Source: DATJIG01 sp050260515 (GTDB taxonomy: Bacteria; Pseudomonadota; Alphaproteobacteria; SMXQ01). From it: a stretch of 64,000 nucleotides of DNA. How positions within the stretch are numbered: position 1 is the stretch's first letter; every line of letters starts with the position of its first letter. The stretch lies in contig JBLNCI010000007.1 in assembly GCA_050260515.1 (NCBI GenBank), positions 1 through 64,000 on the forward strand, written 5' to 3'. Of the stretch, positions 36,128 to 45,193 are shown piece by piece. The position numbers and the translations under genes were made by a program. A model generated the notes under the pieces. That model had not been told where the DNA came from. It was given only the letters and a program-made list of their open reading frames with translations, and searched no databases.

Positions 36128-37270
36128 GTGGCCGCTATCCGTATTCCGCAGACCGACCCGAAAGCCGGGTACCTCGCCCAGCGCGCCGACATCGACGCGG
36201 CGATCGCGCGCGCGCTGGAAGGCGGTCGCTACATCCTCGGCGAGGAGGTCGCGAGCTTCGAGCGCGAGTTCGCGGCCTTCGCCAAGGCGGCGCACGGCGT
36301 GTCGGTCGCCAACGGCACCGACGCGCTCGAAGTCAGCCTGCGGGCGCTCGACCTGCCGCCGGGATCGGGCGTCGTCACCGTAAGCCATACCGCCGTCGCG
36401 ACGGTCGCGGCGATCGAGCGGGCCGGCCTCACGCCGATACTCGCCGACATCGATCCGGGGACCTACACGATGGCGCCCGATGCGCTGCGCCGCGCCGTCT
36501 CCGGCGACGTTCGCGGCGGCGCGGGCGCGCGTCCGACGGTCCGGGCCGCGATCCCCGTCCACCTCTACGGGCAGATGGCGGCGATGGAGGACATCGCCGA
36601 GATCGCCCGCTCCGAAGGCCTGCGCATGATCGAGGATTGCGCGCAGGCGCATGGGGCGTCGCTCGGCGGCAAGCCGGTCGGCGCGTTCGGCGACGCCGCA
36701 GCCTACAGCTTCTATCCGACCAAGAACCTCGGCGCGATCGGCGACGGTGGGTTCGTCACCACCAACGACGCCGGGCTCGCCGAACGCCTGCGCATGGTGC
36801 GGGAGTACGGGTGGAAGAGCCGCTACGTCAGCGACATCAAGGGACTGAACAGCCGCCTCGACGAGCTGCAGGCGGCGATCCTCCGGGTCAAGCTGACGCG
36901 CCTCGCCGCGGCCAACGCGCGCCGGCGCGAGATCGCGCTCCTCTACGACGAGGGCCTCAACGGCGTGGTGCCGACACCCGCGACGCGCGCCGGCGCGGTG
37001 CACGTCTTCCATCAGTACGTGATCCGCGTCCCCTCCGAGCGCCGCGAGGCGATCCGCACCGTGATGGCCGAACGCGGCGTCGGCACCCTGATCCACTATC
37101 CCGTGCCGGTGCATCTCCAGCCCGCCTACAAGGGCCGGATCTGGCTCGCGGGCGGGGCGCTGCCCGCCACCGAGCGCGCGGCCGACGAGGTCCTCAGCCT
37201 GCCGATGTATCCGGAGCTGACCGACTCTGCGGCCGCTGAGGTGATCGAGGCGGTGAAGGCCGCGATCTAA
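36128..37270 (+). CDS. DegT/DnrJ/EryC1/StrS family sugar aminotransferase
   Basis: A 380-aa PLP enzyme that transaminates nucleotide-bound keto sugars. [10 protein letters not shown] carries Asp170, which contacts the pyridine nitrogen, and [15 protein letters not shown] carries the Schiff-base Lys199. [10 protein letters not shown] (62-71) forms the phosphate pocket. The GTG at 36128 is chosen because GGAGG lies 8 bases upstream; the upstream extension is shorter of support. With rfbB and rfbA it probably yields a dTDP-amino-deoxy sugar for the envelope glycan. Confidence 0.93.
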   Translation: MAAIRIPQTDPKAGYLAQRADIDAAIARALEGGRYILGEEVASFEREFAAFAKAAHGVSVANGTDALEVSLRALDLPPGSGVVTVSHTAVATVAAIERAGLTPILADIDPGTYTMAPDALRRAVSGDVRGGAGARPTVRAAIPVHLYGQMAAMEDIAEIARSEGLRMIEDCAQAHGASLGGKPVGAFGDAAAYSFYPTKNLGAIGDGGFVTTNDAGLAERLRMVREYGWKSRYVSDIKGLNSRLDELQAAILRVKLTRLAAANARRREIALLYDEGLNGVVPTPATRAGAVHVFHQYVIRVPSERREAIRTVMAERGVGTLIHYPVPVHLQPAYKGRIWLAGGALPATERAADEVLSLPMYPELTDSAAAEVIEAVKAAI

Positions 37271-37291
37271 GCCCAGCGTGCAGCAGCACGA

Positions 37292-37627
37292 CTAAACCGC
37301 GTGCAACAGCACGACGCCGGTGACGATCAGGCCGATCCCGGCGAGATGCGCCATCCCGAGCGGCTCGCCGAACCACACGTTGCCGAGCAGCGCGACGACG
37401 ACGTAAGACAGCGCCACCGACGGAAACGCCACCGAGATCGGAATCGTCCGCAGCGCGACGATGTAGAAGAACGCCGCCATCGCGTAGAGGCCGAGACCGG
37501 CGATGGTGTGGATGCGGAACAGTTGCGCGACGATGCCGCCCTCGCCCGTGGCCCCTATTTTCAGCAGGAGCTGGGCTGCGACGCCGATCAGGATGCCGAG
37601 CGCCAGGGCCACGTGGTGAATGGTCAT
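37292..37627 (-). CDS. Small DMT-family membrane protein (ArnE/EmrE-like)
   Basis: A 111-aa protein with four hydrophobic segments (about 5-23, 42-60, 66-85, 93-110), the size and layout of small multidrug-resistance/ArnE-F type transporters. PISVAFPSVALSYVVVALLGNVWFGEPL is the typical third-helix and loop motif. It overlaps the upstream polyprenyl-glycosyltransferase gene by 4 bp, which points to flipping of a lipid-linked sugar and away from drug export. It converges with the DegT gene. Confidence 0.85.
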   Translation of the reverse strand: MTIHHVALALGILIGVAAQLLLKIGATGEGGIVAQLFRIHTIAGLGLYAMAAFFYIVALRTIPISVAFPSVALSYVVVALLGNVWFGEPLGMAHLAGIGLIVTGVVLLHAV

Positions 37628-38571
37628 CGGCCCTCTCCGTCGCGCGTCCGGGTCGCGTCGCGGACCACGTATTGCGGCTTGCGGTTGGCGGTGAGGAACA
37701 CGCGGCCGACGTACTCGCCGACGATGCCGAGCAGCATCAGTTGCACGCCCGAGAGCAGCAGCACGGCGACCATCAGCGACGCCCAGCCTTCCGGCGGACG
37801 CCCGCGCACCGCCTCGATAATGGTGAAGACCGCCCAGGCGATGCCGATGATGCTGGTGATGAATCCCATCAAGGCGCTGAACCGCAGCGGGATGATGGAG
37901 AAATTGACGAACATGTTGAGCCACAGCCGCACCAGGCGCCTGAGCGTGTAGTTCGAGCGTCCCTCGGCGCGCGGCAGGTGCTGCACCTCGAGGGAGCCGA
38001 CCCGGCGCGTCACCTGGAGGATCAGGCCGTCGACGTAGGGATACGGCCCCTGGTAGCGCAGCACGTTCTCGACCACGAACGCGGACACGCAGCGGAAGCT
38101 CGACAGATAGAGGTCCTTCGGCTTCTCGAGCACGAGGTTGGCGGCCCAGTTTGCGAAGCGGCTGCCTAGATTGCGCCAAGCCGCATGCTGCTTGGTCTTG
38201 TAGCGCGTGTACACGACGTCGAGGTTGTTGGCGCGGGCGTGCTCGAGCAGCCGCGCGACCTCCTCGGGCGGGTTCTGCAGGTCGTCATCCATGGTGATGA
38301 CGTAGTCGCCGCGGGCGTAGCTCAATCCCGCCATCACCGCGTTGTGCTCCCCGAAGTTGCGGGCGAGGTTGACGAAGGTCACCGGGATGTCGGATCGCTT
38401 CGCGATCTCGCGACACACCGCCTCGGAATCGTCGGGGCTGCCGTCGTTGACCAGAACGATCTCGTGGCCGCCGCGGATCGCGATGCCAGCCAGCGCATCG
38501 ACGAGCGCGCCGACGGTGCGCGCGCCGTTGTAGACGGGGACGACGATCGAGAGAGCGTAGGGTCGCGTCAT
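37624..38571 (-). CDS. GT2 family polyprenyl-phosphate glycosyltransferase (GtrB/ArnC-like)
   Basis: A 315-aa inner-membrane glycosyltransferase. The GT-A domain has VVPVYNG (10-16), VNDGSPDDS (41-49) and TMDDDLQNPP with Asp95-97 as metal and nucleotide ligands. Two transmembrane helices near 235-258 and 268-292 follow RRLVRLWLNMFVNFS, as in GtrB/DPMS-like enzymes that load a sugar on undecaprenyl phosphate. It is coupled by 4-bp overlaps to the DMT protein downstream and the methyltransferase upstream, forming a three-gene unit. Confidence 0.93.
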   Translation of the reverse strand: MTRPYALSIVVPVYNGARTVGALVDALAGIAIRGGHEIVLVNDGSPDDSEAVCREIAKRSDIPVTFVNLARNFGEHNAVMAGLSYARGDYVITMDDDLQNPPEEVARLLEHARANNLDVVYTRYKTKQHAAWRNLGSRFANWAANLVLEKPKDLYLSSFRCVSAFVVENVLRYQGPYPYVDGLILQVTRRVGSLEVQHLPRAEGRSNYTLRRLVRLWLNMFVNFSIIPLRFSALMGFITSIIGIAWAVFTIIEAVRGRPPEGWASLMVAVLLLSGVQLMLLGIVGEYVGRVFLTANRKPQYVVRDATRTRDGEGR

Positions 38572-39299
38572 GCCTTCACCGCAACTGCGAAGATGGAGCC
38601 GCCGAACGGAAAACGCACGCCGAGCGCCAGCAGCGCGCGCTCGGCGAAAAGGATCGACCGGAACAGCCATTCGAGCGGCGCCGGGAACGGACGGACGTCG
38701 CTCGCCTCGTCGCGCGCGAGCTTGCGCTTGAGCACCATCAGCGGGAACAGGAACGTGTTCCAGTAGCTCGTCCACACCCGGGCGAACCCGGCCCGCGTCA
38801 ACATCGCGCGGACCTCGGTGCGCGTGTACCGCCGGACGTTGTGCACGCGCTCGTCGTGGCCCGACAGCATCCAACGGTACGCTGGAAGATTGACGATCAG
38901 CACGCCGCCGGGCGCGAGGCAGCGATGGGCCTCCGCCAACGCCCGATCCTCGTCCACGCCGCGGTGGCACAACACGTCCATGCTGAAGATCGCCGCGAAG
39001 GCTCCGTCGCGGTACGGCAAGGCGTTGACCGTCCCGACCGCGACGCCGCGGCCGCTCTTCGCGCGCGCCGTCGCCGCCGCCGCGGGCACGTACTCGACGC
39101 CGAACAGCAGCGCATCGGGCGCTGCGGCGGCGACCCGCGTCAGCAATCCGCCGGTGCCGCAGCCGGCGTCGAGGGCGGGAAGACGCGGCGTCGACGGGCG
39201 CCCGGCGAGATAGCGGTCGACCGCGAGGGCGTGGAGGCCGCGGTACCACCACATGCGGTCTTCGACCGCCGCCATGAGCTCGTATTCGGCCTTCTCCAT
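38568..39299 (-). CDS. Class I SAM-dependent methyltransferase
   Basis: A 243-aa protein with SAM motif I ALDAGCGTGGLL (42-53), FSMDVLCHRGVDED as motif II/III, and RCLAPGGVLIVNLP. The N-terminus YELMAAVEDRMWWYRGLH is typical of methyltransferases next to polyprenyl-glycosyltransferases. Its C-terminal part contains hydrophobic stretches suggesting contact with the membrane. ATG 39299 follows a GAAGG element. It overlaps the GT2 gene by 4 bp and probably methylates a sugar or the lipid-linked intermediate. Confidence 0.88.
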   Translation of the reverse strand: MEKAEYELMAAVEDRMWWYRGLHALAVDRYLAGRPSTPRLPALDAGCGTGGLLTRVAAAAPDALLFGVEYVPAAAATARAKSGRGVAVGTVNALPYRDGAFAAIFSMDVLCHRGVDEDRALAEAHRCLAPGGVLIVNLPAYRWMLSGHDERVHNVRRYTRTEVRAMLTRAGFARVWTSYWNTFLFPLMVLKRKLARDEASDVRPFPAPLEWLFRSILFAERALLALGVRFPFGGSIFAVAVKA

Positions 39300-39386
39300 C
39301 GCCCCGCCTTCACCTCTCGCCAAGCCGCCATCTATCGGAAATCGCGCGACTTTCCCGTCTTTCTTGCGGGGCGGAGGCCGTTGGTC

Positions 39387-39415
39387 GTATACGTCATTTC
39401 CGCCGCGCCGTCCAA
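39387..39415 (-). promoter_or_regulatory. Putative sigma70-like promoter of the methyltransferase-GT2-DMT unit
   Basis: On the minus strand TTGGAC (39415-39410), a 17-bp spacer and GTATAC (39392-39387), followed by GACCAACGGCC. That downstream block matches the one after the promoter-like pair at 32909-32937. It lies about 90 bp upstream of the methyltransferase start. Confidence 0.4.
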
Positions 39416-39510
39416 CGACCGCAGAATAACCACAGTTGGGCAGGAACGTCCCTGCCCGACGCCCGGCACGACCGCACGGCTCCCTTGCACCAAGTCGTTC
39501 TCCCGTCCCG

Positions 39511-41148
39511 ATGGCCACATCCCAGACGTCGACCACCGCCGGCCACGCCAAGGCTCCTCCGTCGGCCGGTGGTGAACTGCTGACGGCGCTCGTCCCGGCG
39601 CTGTTCTGGTTCCTGCCGCTGATCTGGGCAGCGGTCTACCTGCTGCCGCCGGTCAACTTCGATGTCTCGCTGGTCCTCTCGGTCTCGCAGCGCTGGCTCG
39701 AGGGCGAGCGCCTCTATGTCGATCTCATCGACGTCAATCCGCCGCTGATCTTCGTCATCAACCTGATCCCGGCGGCGATCTCGAAGGTGACGGGCTTTCC
39801 GGCGCCGCAGACGCTGATCCTCTGCATCCTCGCGCTGATCGGCGCGTGCGTGTGGCTCTCGGTGAAGATCCTGCCGGCCGCGCTCTACAACGGCGACGGC
39901 ACCGTGCGGATGATCCTGCCGCCGCTGATCCTGTTCGCGCTGGTGATCTTCCCCGGCGAGATGTTCGGCCAGCGCGAGCACCTCATGCTCGCAACGCTAT
40001 TCCCCTACACGCTGCTGGCGGCGGCGCGGGCGGCGAATCGCCCGGTGCCGCCGGGCCGACGGGTTGCCGTCGCCGTGCTCGCGGCGATCGGCTTCGCCTT
40101 GAAACCGCACTTCCTTGCGGTCCCGGCGCTGATCGAGCTGTTCGTGCTGTCGCAACGCGGCTTCCGTGTCTGGATCCGCGGCCTCGTGCCGTGGACGATG
40201 GCGATCTTCCAGATCGCCTACGCTCTCGCGGCGTGGTTCGGCACGCCCGAGTACTTCAACACCGTGCTGCCGCTCGTCGTTTCCGCCTACTCCAAGGTCG
40301 GCGGCGCGACGCCGATGACGGTGATCCTCGGCAACCAGCTCGGGCCCGCGCTGCTGATCATGATCCCGCTCGGCATCGCCGCCTACCTCGCGCGGGTGCC
40401 CGCGCTCATCCGCATGCTGTTTCTCGCCGGCATCGGCGCGGCGGCGAGTGGCGTGCTCCAGGACAAGGGCTGGCCCTACCACCTGCTGCCGGCGTTCGCG
40501 CTCTCGTTCGTGATCGCCGGCGCGATGGTGGCCTCGGCGCTCGACCGCCTCGTCGCCCAGGGCGGCCGCGATCCGCACGGACCGCCGCCGCCCGCCGCGC
40601 GCGCGGTGATCGGCGCCGTGCTGCTGACCTTCATCGCCGTGACGATCAACATCCGCAACACGTTCTACGATCAATGGGGTTTCAGCCAGTCGCCGTCGGG
40701 CCAGCTCCTCGCCGCGATCAAGCCGGTGGCCGAGGGCGTCCCTGTGCTGATCCTCTCGCCGGGCGTCTATCCGCACTGGCCGATGCTGAACTACGCGCAT
40801 GACAAGCTCGCGCTGCGGTTCCAGACGATCTGGCCGCTCCAGGGCGCGTACGAGGACTGCGGACCCGACGACCCGCGCTACCACAGCCGCCGGCAGATGC
40901 CGGAAGCCGAGCGCGTGTTCGACCAGGCGGTGGTCGAGGATCTCGTCAAGTACAAGCCGCCGGTGGTGATCATCGACAAGGTGCCCGGGATCAAGTACTG
41001 CGGCGGCCGCGACTTCGATCTCATCGAGTACTTCGTCCGGCAGCCGGGCTTCGCCGAGGAGTTCGAGAAGTACGACCTGCTGATGCAGCTCGACCGCTAC
41101 ATCATCTACAAGCGCCGTCCCGAAGGCGAGACCGCTCCCGACGAGTGA
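39511..41148 (+). CDS. Polytopic membrane protein, GT-C-like glycosyltransferase
   Basis: A 545-aa integral membrane protein with about ten hydrophobic segments between residues 25 and 390, then a soluble C-terminal domain (390-545). After the first membrane segment, VNFDVSLVLSVSQRWLEGERLYVDLIDVNPP contains acidic residues in the first large periplasmic loop, as in GT-C enzymes using lipid-linked sugar donors. PVLILSPGVYPHWPMLNYAHDKLALRF and DKVPGIKYCGGRDFDLIEYF lie in the soluble part. It diverges from the GT2 unit, consistent with a shared glycan. Exact family not recognised. Confidence 0.75.
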   Translation: MATSQTSTTAGHAKAPPSAGGELLTALVPALFWFLPLIWAAVYLLPPVNFDVSLVLSVSQRWLEGERLYVDLIDVNPPLIFVINLIPAAISKVTGFPAPQTLILCILALIGACVWLSVKILPAALYNGDGTVRMILPPLILFALVIFPGEMFGQREHLMLATLFPYTLLAAARAANRPVPPGRRVAVAVLAAIGFALKPHFLAVPALIELFVLSQRGFRVWIRGLVPWTMAIFQIAYALAAWFGTPEYFNTVLPLVVSAYSKVGGATPMTVILGNQLGPALLIMIPLGIAAYLARVPALIRMLFLAGIGAAASGVLQDKGWPYHLLPAFALSFVIAGAMVASALDRLVAQGGRDPHGPPPPAARAVIGAVLLTFIAVTINIRNTFYDQWGFSQSPSGQLLAAIKPVAEGVPVLILSPGVYPHWPMLNYAHDKLALRFQTIWPLQGAYEDCGPDDPRYHSRRQMPEAERVFDQAVVEDLVKYKPPVVIIDKVPGIKYCGGRDFDLIEYFVRQPGFAEEFEKYDLLMQLDRYIIYKRRPEGETAPDE

Positions 41149-41231
41149 CGCGCGTTCTTCCGCCACCATCGTGCCGATGATAGGTTCCCCGCAAACATGA
41201 ACGCGGGCGCGGCCCGCCGAGGAGACGGATC

Positions 41232-42320
41232 ATGGCAATGAAAACCGCGCTGGGCGCGGCGACAGCCATCGCACTCGTGGGCTGCGCCGCGGGGACCGCG
41301 GCCGCAGACGCGATCGACGACTTCTACCGCGGCAAGACCATCACGGTGATCTCGACGGGGAGCGTCGGATCGATCTACGACCTGTCGTCCCGACTGACCG
41401 TGAAGTACATGGCGAAGCACCTGCCGGGCGACCCGCAGACGGTCGCGAAGGTGATGACCGGCGCCGGACACCTCGTTGGCACCAATCACCTCTACAACAT
41501 CGCGCCGCGCGACGGCACGACGCTCGGCGCCGTCGGCGAGACCATTCCGCTGATCCAGGTGCTGCAGCCCGAGAAGGCGAAGTACGACGTCCGCAAGTTC
41601 AACTGGCTCGGCAATCCGGTCATCAACAATCTCACCATCGTCGCGTGGCACACCAGCGGCGTCACCTCGATCCAGCAGGTGTTCGAGAAGGAGCTGATCA
41701 TCGGCACCGGCGGCCCCGGCTCGACCTCGACCCAGAACCCGCGGGCGCTGAACAACATCCTCGGTACCAAGTTCAAGATCGTCTCTGGGTTCCCAGGCGC
41801 CGAGATCGATCTCGCGATGGAGCGCGGCGAGGTCAACGGCCGCGGCGGCGCGATCTGGAGCTGGTGGCAGACGTCGAAGCCGCAATGGCTCGCCGAGAAG
41901 AAGATCCACATCCTGCTGCAGATCGGCCCGCGGCGCGCCAAGGGTCTCGAAGACGTGCCGCTGATGACCGAGCTTGCGCGCAATGAGGCCGAGCGCCGCG
42001 TGCTCGCGCTGCTGTCGTCCTCCGTCAACGTCGGACGTCCGATTCTCACGCCGCCCGAGGTTCCGTCGGACCGCGTCGCCGCGCTGCGCGCCGCGTTCCG
42101 GGCGACGATGAGCGATCCCGAGTACATCGCCGAGGCGAAGAAGCTCAACCTCGACATCGAGCCGACCTACGGCGAGGACCTGCAGGAGTATGTGGCCGAG
42201 ATCGCGTCGACGCCGCCCGATCTCGCCAAGATCGCCGGTTCGGCCATCGTCGAGGGGCACATCTTCAACTGCAAGGAGCAGGTGAAGGACGCGAAGCTCT
42301 GCGAGGGAACCGGGGAATAA
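41232..42320 (+). CDS. Bug/TctC-family solute-binding protein, possibly lipidated
   Basis: A 362-aa receptor. The leader ends AIALVGCAAGTAAADAIDDFY, where LVGC fits a lipobox with Cys18, so it could be membrane-anchored, unlike the other Bug proteins here. The ligand loop is unusual: ISTGSVGSIYDLSSRL replaces the GxGGGYD loop, and KVMTGAGHLVGTNHLYNIAPRDG is the second loop. The C-terminus carries two Cys (FNCKEQVKDAKLCEG) that could form a disulphide. It is isolated from the other transport genes, in a glycan region. The changes suggest a ligand unlike that of its paralogues. Confidence 0.88.
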   Translation: MAMKTALGAATAIALVGCAAGTAAADAIDDFYRGKTITVISTGSVGSIYDLSSRLTVKYMAKHLPGDPQTVAKVMTGAGHLVGTNHLYNIAPRDGTTLGAVGETIPLIQVLQPEKAKYDVRKFNWLGNPVINNLTIVAWHTSGVTSIQQVFEKELIIGTGGPGSTSTQNPRALNNILGTKFKIVSGFPGAEIDLAMERGEVNGRGGAIWSWWQTSKPQWLAEKKIHILLQIGPRRAKGLEDVPLMTELARNEAERRVLALLSSSVNVGRPILTPPEVPSDRVAALRAAFRATMSDPEYIAEAKKLNLDIEPTYGEDLQEYVAEIASTPPDLAKIAGSAIVEGHIFNCKEQVKDAKLCEGTGE

Positions 42321-42325
42321 AGACG

Positions 42326-42362
42326 CGGCGGCGCTGCCGACGCGATTGCGACCGCGCCGCCG
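42326..42362 (+). terminator. GC-rich hairpin after the Bug receptor gene
   Basis: CGGCGGCGC (42326-42334) can pair with GCGCCGCCG (42354-42362) around a 19-base loop, beginning 6 bp after the stop codon. There is no T-run, so a terminator role is only suggested by position. Confidence 0.3.
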
Positions 42363-42406
42363 ACGGACCTAGGATGGGCTGTCGGATACTATCCGCACAG
42401 GGACTC

Positions 42407-43417
42407 ATGCGATCCGCGCATTTCCACCGCTCCCATTCCGTCGACGCGCTGCGCCACGAGCACGTCTTTCTCGGCGCAACGCACGCGCGCAACGAGCGGC
42501 GCACCTGGATCGTGGTATGGCTCACCGTCGCGATGATGGTGGGCGAAATCGCCGCCGGGCACCTGTTCGGCTCGATGGCGCTGCTGGCGGACGGCTGGCA
42601 CATGGCGACCCATGCCGCCGCGCTGGCGATCGCCGGATTTGCCTACCGCTACGCCCGTCGCCACGCCCATGATCCGCGCTTCGCGTTCGGCACCGGGAAG
42701 GTCGGCGAGCTCGCCGCCTTCACAAGCGGCATCGGCCTAATCCTCGCCGGCGCCTTCATCGCCTACGAGTCGGTCGAACGGCTCGTCGCGCCCCGTCCGA
42801 TCGCGATCGCAGAGGCGATGGCCGTCGCAGTCCTCGGGCTCGTCGTCAACCTGGTCAGCGCGTGGATTCTGTTCGACCGCAGTCATCATCCGGCCCGCGG
42901 CCATGCTCACCTCCATGCCGGTGACCATGGCCACAGTCACGGTCACAGCCATGGCCACGGCGACACCAATCTCAAGGCCGCCTATTTCCATGTGCTCACC
43001 GACGCCGCGACATCGATCCTGGCCATCATCGCGCTCGCCGGTGCGTGGCTCCGGGGCTGGACCGCCCTCGACCCGGTGATGGGCCTGGTCGGCGCTGCGG
43101 TCATCCTGCAATGGTCGGTGGGTTTCATCCGCGATGCCGCGGCGGTCCTGGTCGATGCCGTGCCCGATCCCCGGGTCGCGGAACTGATCCGGACCAAGCT
43201 CGAGACCGAGGCGGATCGGATCACCGATCTGCACCTGTGGCAGCTCGGGCCGGGGCACTGGGCGGCGGTGGTGTCGGTGGTGTCGTCAGACCCGCAGGCG
43301 CCCGACGTCTACAAGCGCCGGGTGGCGGGAATCGAGGAGGTATCGCACCTCACCGTCGAGGTGCAGCCGTGCGAGACCTGCTCCGAGGGGCCGGCGGCGT
43401 CCGCCGGCGGCAGGTAG
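42407..43417 (+). CDS. dmeF: Cation diffusion facilitator, DmeF-type Co2+/Ni2+ exporter
   Basis: A 336-aa inner-membrane antiporter exporting divalent metal ions, by family chiefly cobalt and nickel. HEHVFLGATHARNERRTWIVVWLT is the DmeF N-terminus; ADGWHMATHA (61-70) and HVLTDAATS (His195, Asp199) provide the transport site. The cytoplasmic His-rich loop spans 160-184 (many HGHSH repeats) before the last two helices. The C-terminal cytoplasmic domain ends with CETCSEG. ATG 42407 or the earlier 42374 are both possible. Context shows no metal regulator. Confidence 0.92.
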   Translation: MRSAHFHRSHSVDALRHEHVFLGATHARNERRTWIVVWLTVAMMVGEIAAGHLFGSMALLADGWHMATHAAALAIAGFAYRYARRHAHDPRFAFGTGKVGELAAFTSGIGLILAGAFIAYESVERLVAPRPIAIAEAMAVAVLGLVVNLVSAWILFDRSHHPARGHAHLHAGDHGHSHGHSHGHGDTNLKAAYFHVLTDAATSILAIIALAGAWLRGWTALDPVMGLVGAAVILQWSVGFIRDAAAVLVDAVPDPRVAELIRTKLETEADRITDLHLWQLGPGHWAAVVSVVSSDPQAPDVYKRRVAGIEEVSHLTVEVQPCETCSEGPAASAGGR

Positions 43418-43422
43418 CGCGG

Positions 43423-43451
43423 GGCGGCTCCGCCAGTCCGGCCGAGCCGCC
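43423..43451. terminator. Hairpin between convergent dmeF and HU genes
   Basis: GGCGGCTC (43423-43430) and GAGCCGCC (43444-43451) form an 8-bp stem with a 13-base loop in the 54-bp gap between convergent genes. No T-run follows on either strand. Confidence 0.4.
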
Positions 43452-43471
43452 GCCGCCGAAAACAGATCGCC

Positions 43472-43762
43472 TCAGACCGCTTCCTTGAGGTCCTTCGCGA
43501 CGCGGAAGGCCACCTTCTTGCTGGCCTTAATCTTGATCGCCTCGCCGGTCGCCGGGTTGCGGCCCATGCGCGCCGGGCGATGGCGGACCTGAAGGATGCC
43601 GAAGCCGCTGATGCGGATACGGTTGCCCTTCTTCAGGTGCTTGGTGATAGCCGTGATCAGATCGTTGAGGACTGCCTCAGCCTGCTTCTTAGCGATCCCA
43701 TGCTGCTCGGCGAGCTGAGCCGCCAGATGCTTCAGGGTGATGGTGTTCTGTTTTTCCGCCAT
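43472..43762 (-). CDS. HU-family nucleoid DNA-binding protein
   Basis: A 96-aa histone-like protein that bends DNA. The arm motif GFGILQVRHRPARMGRNPATGEAI contains the DNA-intercalating RNPxTG block (about 66-72). LKHLAAQLAEQHGIAKKQAEAVLNDLI forms the N-terminal helices. The N-terminus is a few residues longer than in standard HU. ATG 43762 is preferred (MAEKQNTITLKHLA) over the upstream start at 43807. It is transcribed alone, with a more AT-rich leader upstream (43770-43860) that should hold its promoter. Confidence 0.94.
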   Translation of the reverse strand: MAEKQNTITLKHLAAQLAEQHGIAKKQAEAVLNDLITAITKHLKKGNRIRISGFGILQVRHRPARMGRNPATGEAIKIKASKKVAFRVAKDLKEAV

Positions 43763-43883
43763 GGTGAATGGGTTCCTGATGAACGATGGGAGACCCCACA
43801 GAATCACAACCCCTAGCGAAAAACAAGCATTTCTACGGACAATTGGATCTATCTATAGCGGTCTGTCGGCCTCCTCCGAGGGC

Positions 43884-43925
43884 GTCCGGGACGTGCACCG
43901 GCGGTCGACCGCACGGTTCCCGGAC
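43884..43925. other. Inverted repeat upstream of the HU gene
   Basis: GTCCGGGA (43884-43891) and TCCCGGAC (43918-43925) flank 26 bases that include the palindromic GCGGTCGACCGC. The structure lies between the HU leader and the terminator of the decarboxylase gene. It may be a second terminator arm or a regulatory site. Confidence 0.35.
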
Positions 43926-43930
43926 GCACG

Positions 43931-43961
43931 AAAACGGCCGGAGCCTGCGGGCGTCCGGCCG
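43931..43961 (-). terminator. Intrinsic terminator of the UDP-glucuronate decarboxylase gene
   Basis: On the minus strand CGGCCGGA (43961-43954) pairs with TCCGGCCG (43942-43935) around 11 bases and is followed by TTTT, about 20 bp after the stop codon at 43982. This is the clearest rho-independent terminator noticed in the window. Confidence 0.65.
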
Positions 43962-43981
43962 GCAAGGGATGCGGGTTCGGA

Positions 43982-45010
43982 TCAGCCGAGCGGGATCGAA
44001 CCGCGTCGCGTCATCGTCTGCATGCGCAGCGCCGCCGATGCCGCGCCCGCCTGCGGCGCGACCTTCATCGAGAAGTAGTCGATCGTCGCGCGCAGTCCCT
44101 TCTCGAGCGCAATCTGCGGCCGCCACCCGAGCAGGCCCATTGCGCGCGCGATCACCGGCTTGCGCCGCTTCGGATCATCCTGCGGTAGCGCGCGAAACTC
44201 GATCTTCGACCGCGATTTGGTCTGTTCGAGAATCAGGTGCGCGATCTCCTTCACCGGAACCTCATGCGGATTGCCGAGATTGCACGGGCCGGTGATGTCG
44301 TCGGCGCTCTCCATCAACAGTTCGAGCCCGGCGACGAGATCGTCGACGTAGCAGAACGAACGTGTCTGCGAGCCGTCGCCGTAGACCGTGATCGGCTGAT
44401 TGCGGAGCGCCTGCACGATGAAGTTGGAAATGACGCGGCCGTCGTTCTCGAGCATGCGCGGACCGTACGTGTTGAAAATCCGCGCGACCTTGATCGGCAC
44501 CCTGTGCATGCGGTGATAGTCGAAGAACAGCGTCTCGGCGCAGCGCTTTCCCTCGTCGTAGCAGGCGCGAATTCCGATCGGGTTCACGTGACCGATGTAG
44601 GTCTCGGGCTGCGGATGGATCTCGGGATCGCCGTAGACCTCGCTGGTGGAGGCCTGCAGGACGCGCGCGCCCTTCTGGCGCGCGAGCTCGAGGACGTTGT
44701 ACGCGCCGATCACGCAGGTGCGCAGAGTCGCGACCGGATCGCGCTGGTAATGCCGCGGCGACGCCGGGCAGGCCAGATTGTAGATGCGGTCGATCGATCC
44801 GCGGATCGTCAGCGGCTCGCGAACGTCGTGCTGGATGAACTGGAAGCGCGGATGATTGACGAGCGGCTGGATGTTGTCGAAGTCACCCGTGTAGAGATTG
44901 TCGACGCAGATGACCTTGTGGCCCTTCTGCACGAGTCGGTCGCAAAGATTGGAACCGATAAAGCCTGCACCGCCCGTCACCAGAACCGTCTTCTTCAGGG
45001 TGCCGGCCAT
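43982..45010 (-). CDS. UDP-glucuronate decarboxylase (UDP-xylose synthase)-like
   Basis: Converts UDP-glucuronate to UDP-xylose. The 342-aa extended SDR has GGAGFIGSN (13-21), LACPASPRHYQ (79-89), STSEVYGDPEIHPQPE with Thr122/Ser123/Glu124, and RACYDEGKR with Tyr151 and Lys155, a combination specific to UXS-type decarboxylases. ATG 45010 is preferred: AAGGAG lies 9 bases upstream, while ATG 45019 has no spacing. It precedes the glycosyltransferase block by 183 bp and could supply UDP-pentose for it. A terminator follows the gene. Confidence 0.93.
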   Translation of the reverse strand: MAGTLKKTVLVTGGAGFIGSNLCDRLVQKGHKVICVDNLYTGDFDNIQPLVNHPRFQFIQHDVREPLTIRGSIDRIYNLACPASPRHYQRDPVATLRTCVIGAYNVLELARQKGARVLQASTSEVYGDPEIHPQPETYIGHVNPIGIRACYDEGKRCAETLFFDYHRMHRVPIKVARIFNTYGPRMLENDGRVISNFIVQALRNQPITVYGDGSQTRSFCYVDDLVAGLELLMESADDITGPCNLGNPHEVPVKEIAHLILEQTKSRSKIEFRALPQDDPKRRKPVIARAMGLLGWRPQIALEKGLRATIDYFSMKVAPQAGAASAALRMQTMTRRGSIPLG

Positions 45011-45193
45011 CGCGTCCATCTCCTTGTGGGTCCCGCCGCTGCGACATCCGCGACGGAGAGCCTCGCCGGCCTCCATCAGCGTCGCGACACGATCGTATAA
45101 ACAATCCTTTCGCGGCCGGGTTCCGCTCCCCTTCGGACGCATCTGTGACCATGCGGGGGCGAATTGCGCACGGGCCGCCGCGACGGCGGCTTT

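Noticed and set aside
43884..43925. Possible attachment site or phage boundary
   Set aside because: The inverted repeat has no tRNA, integrase or direct-repeat partner nearby; it is better read as a transcription-related structure.
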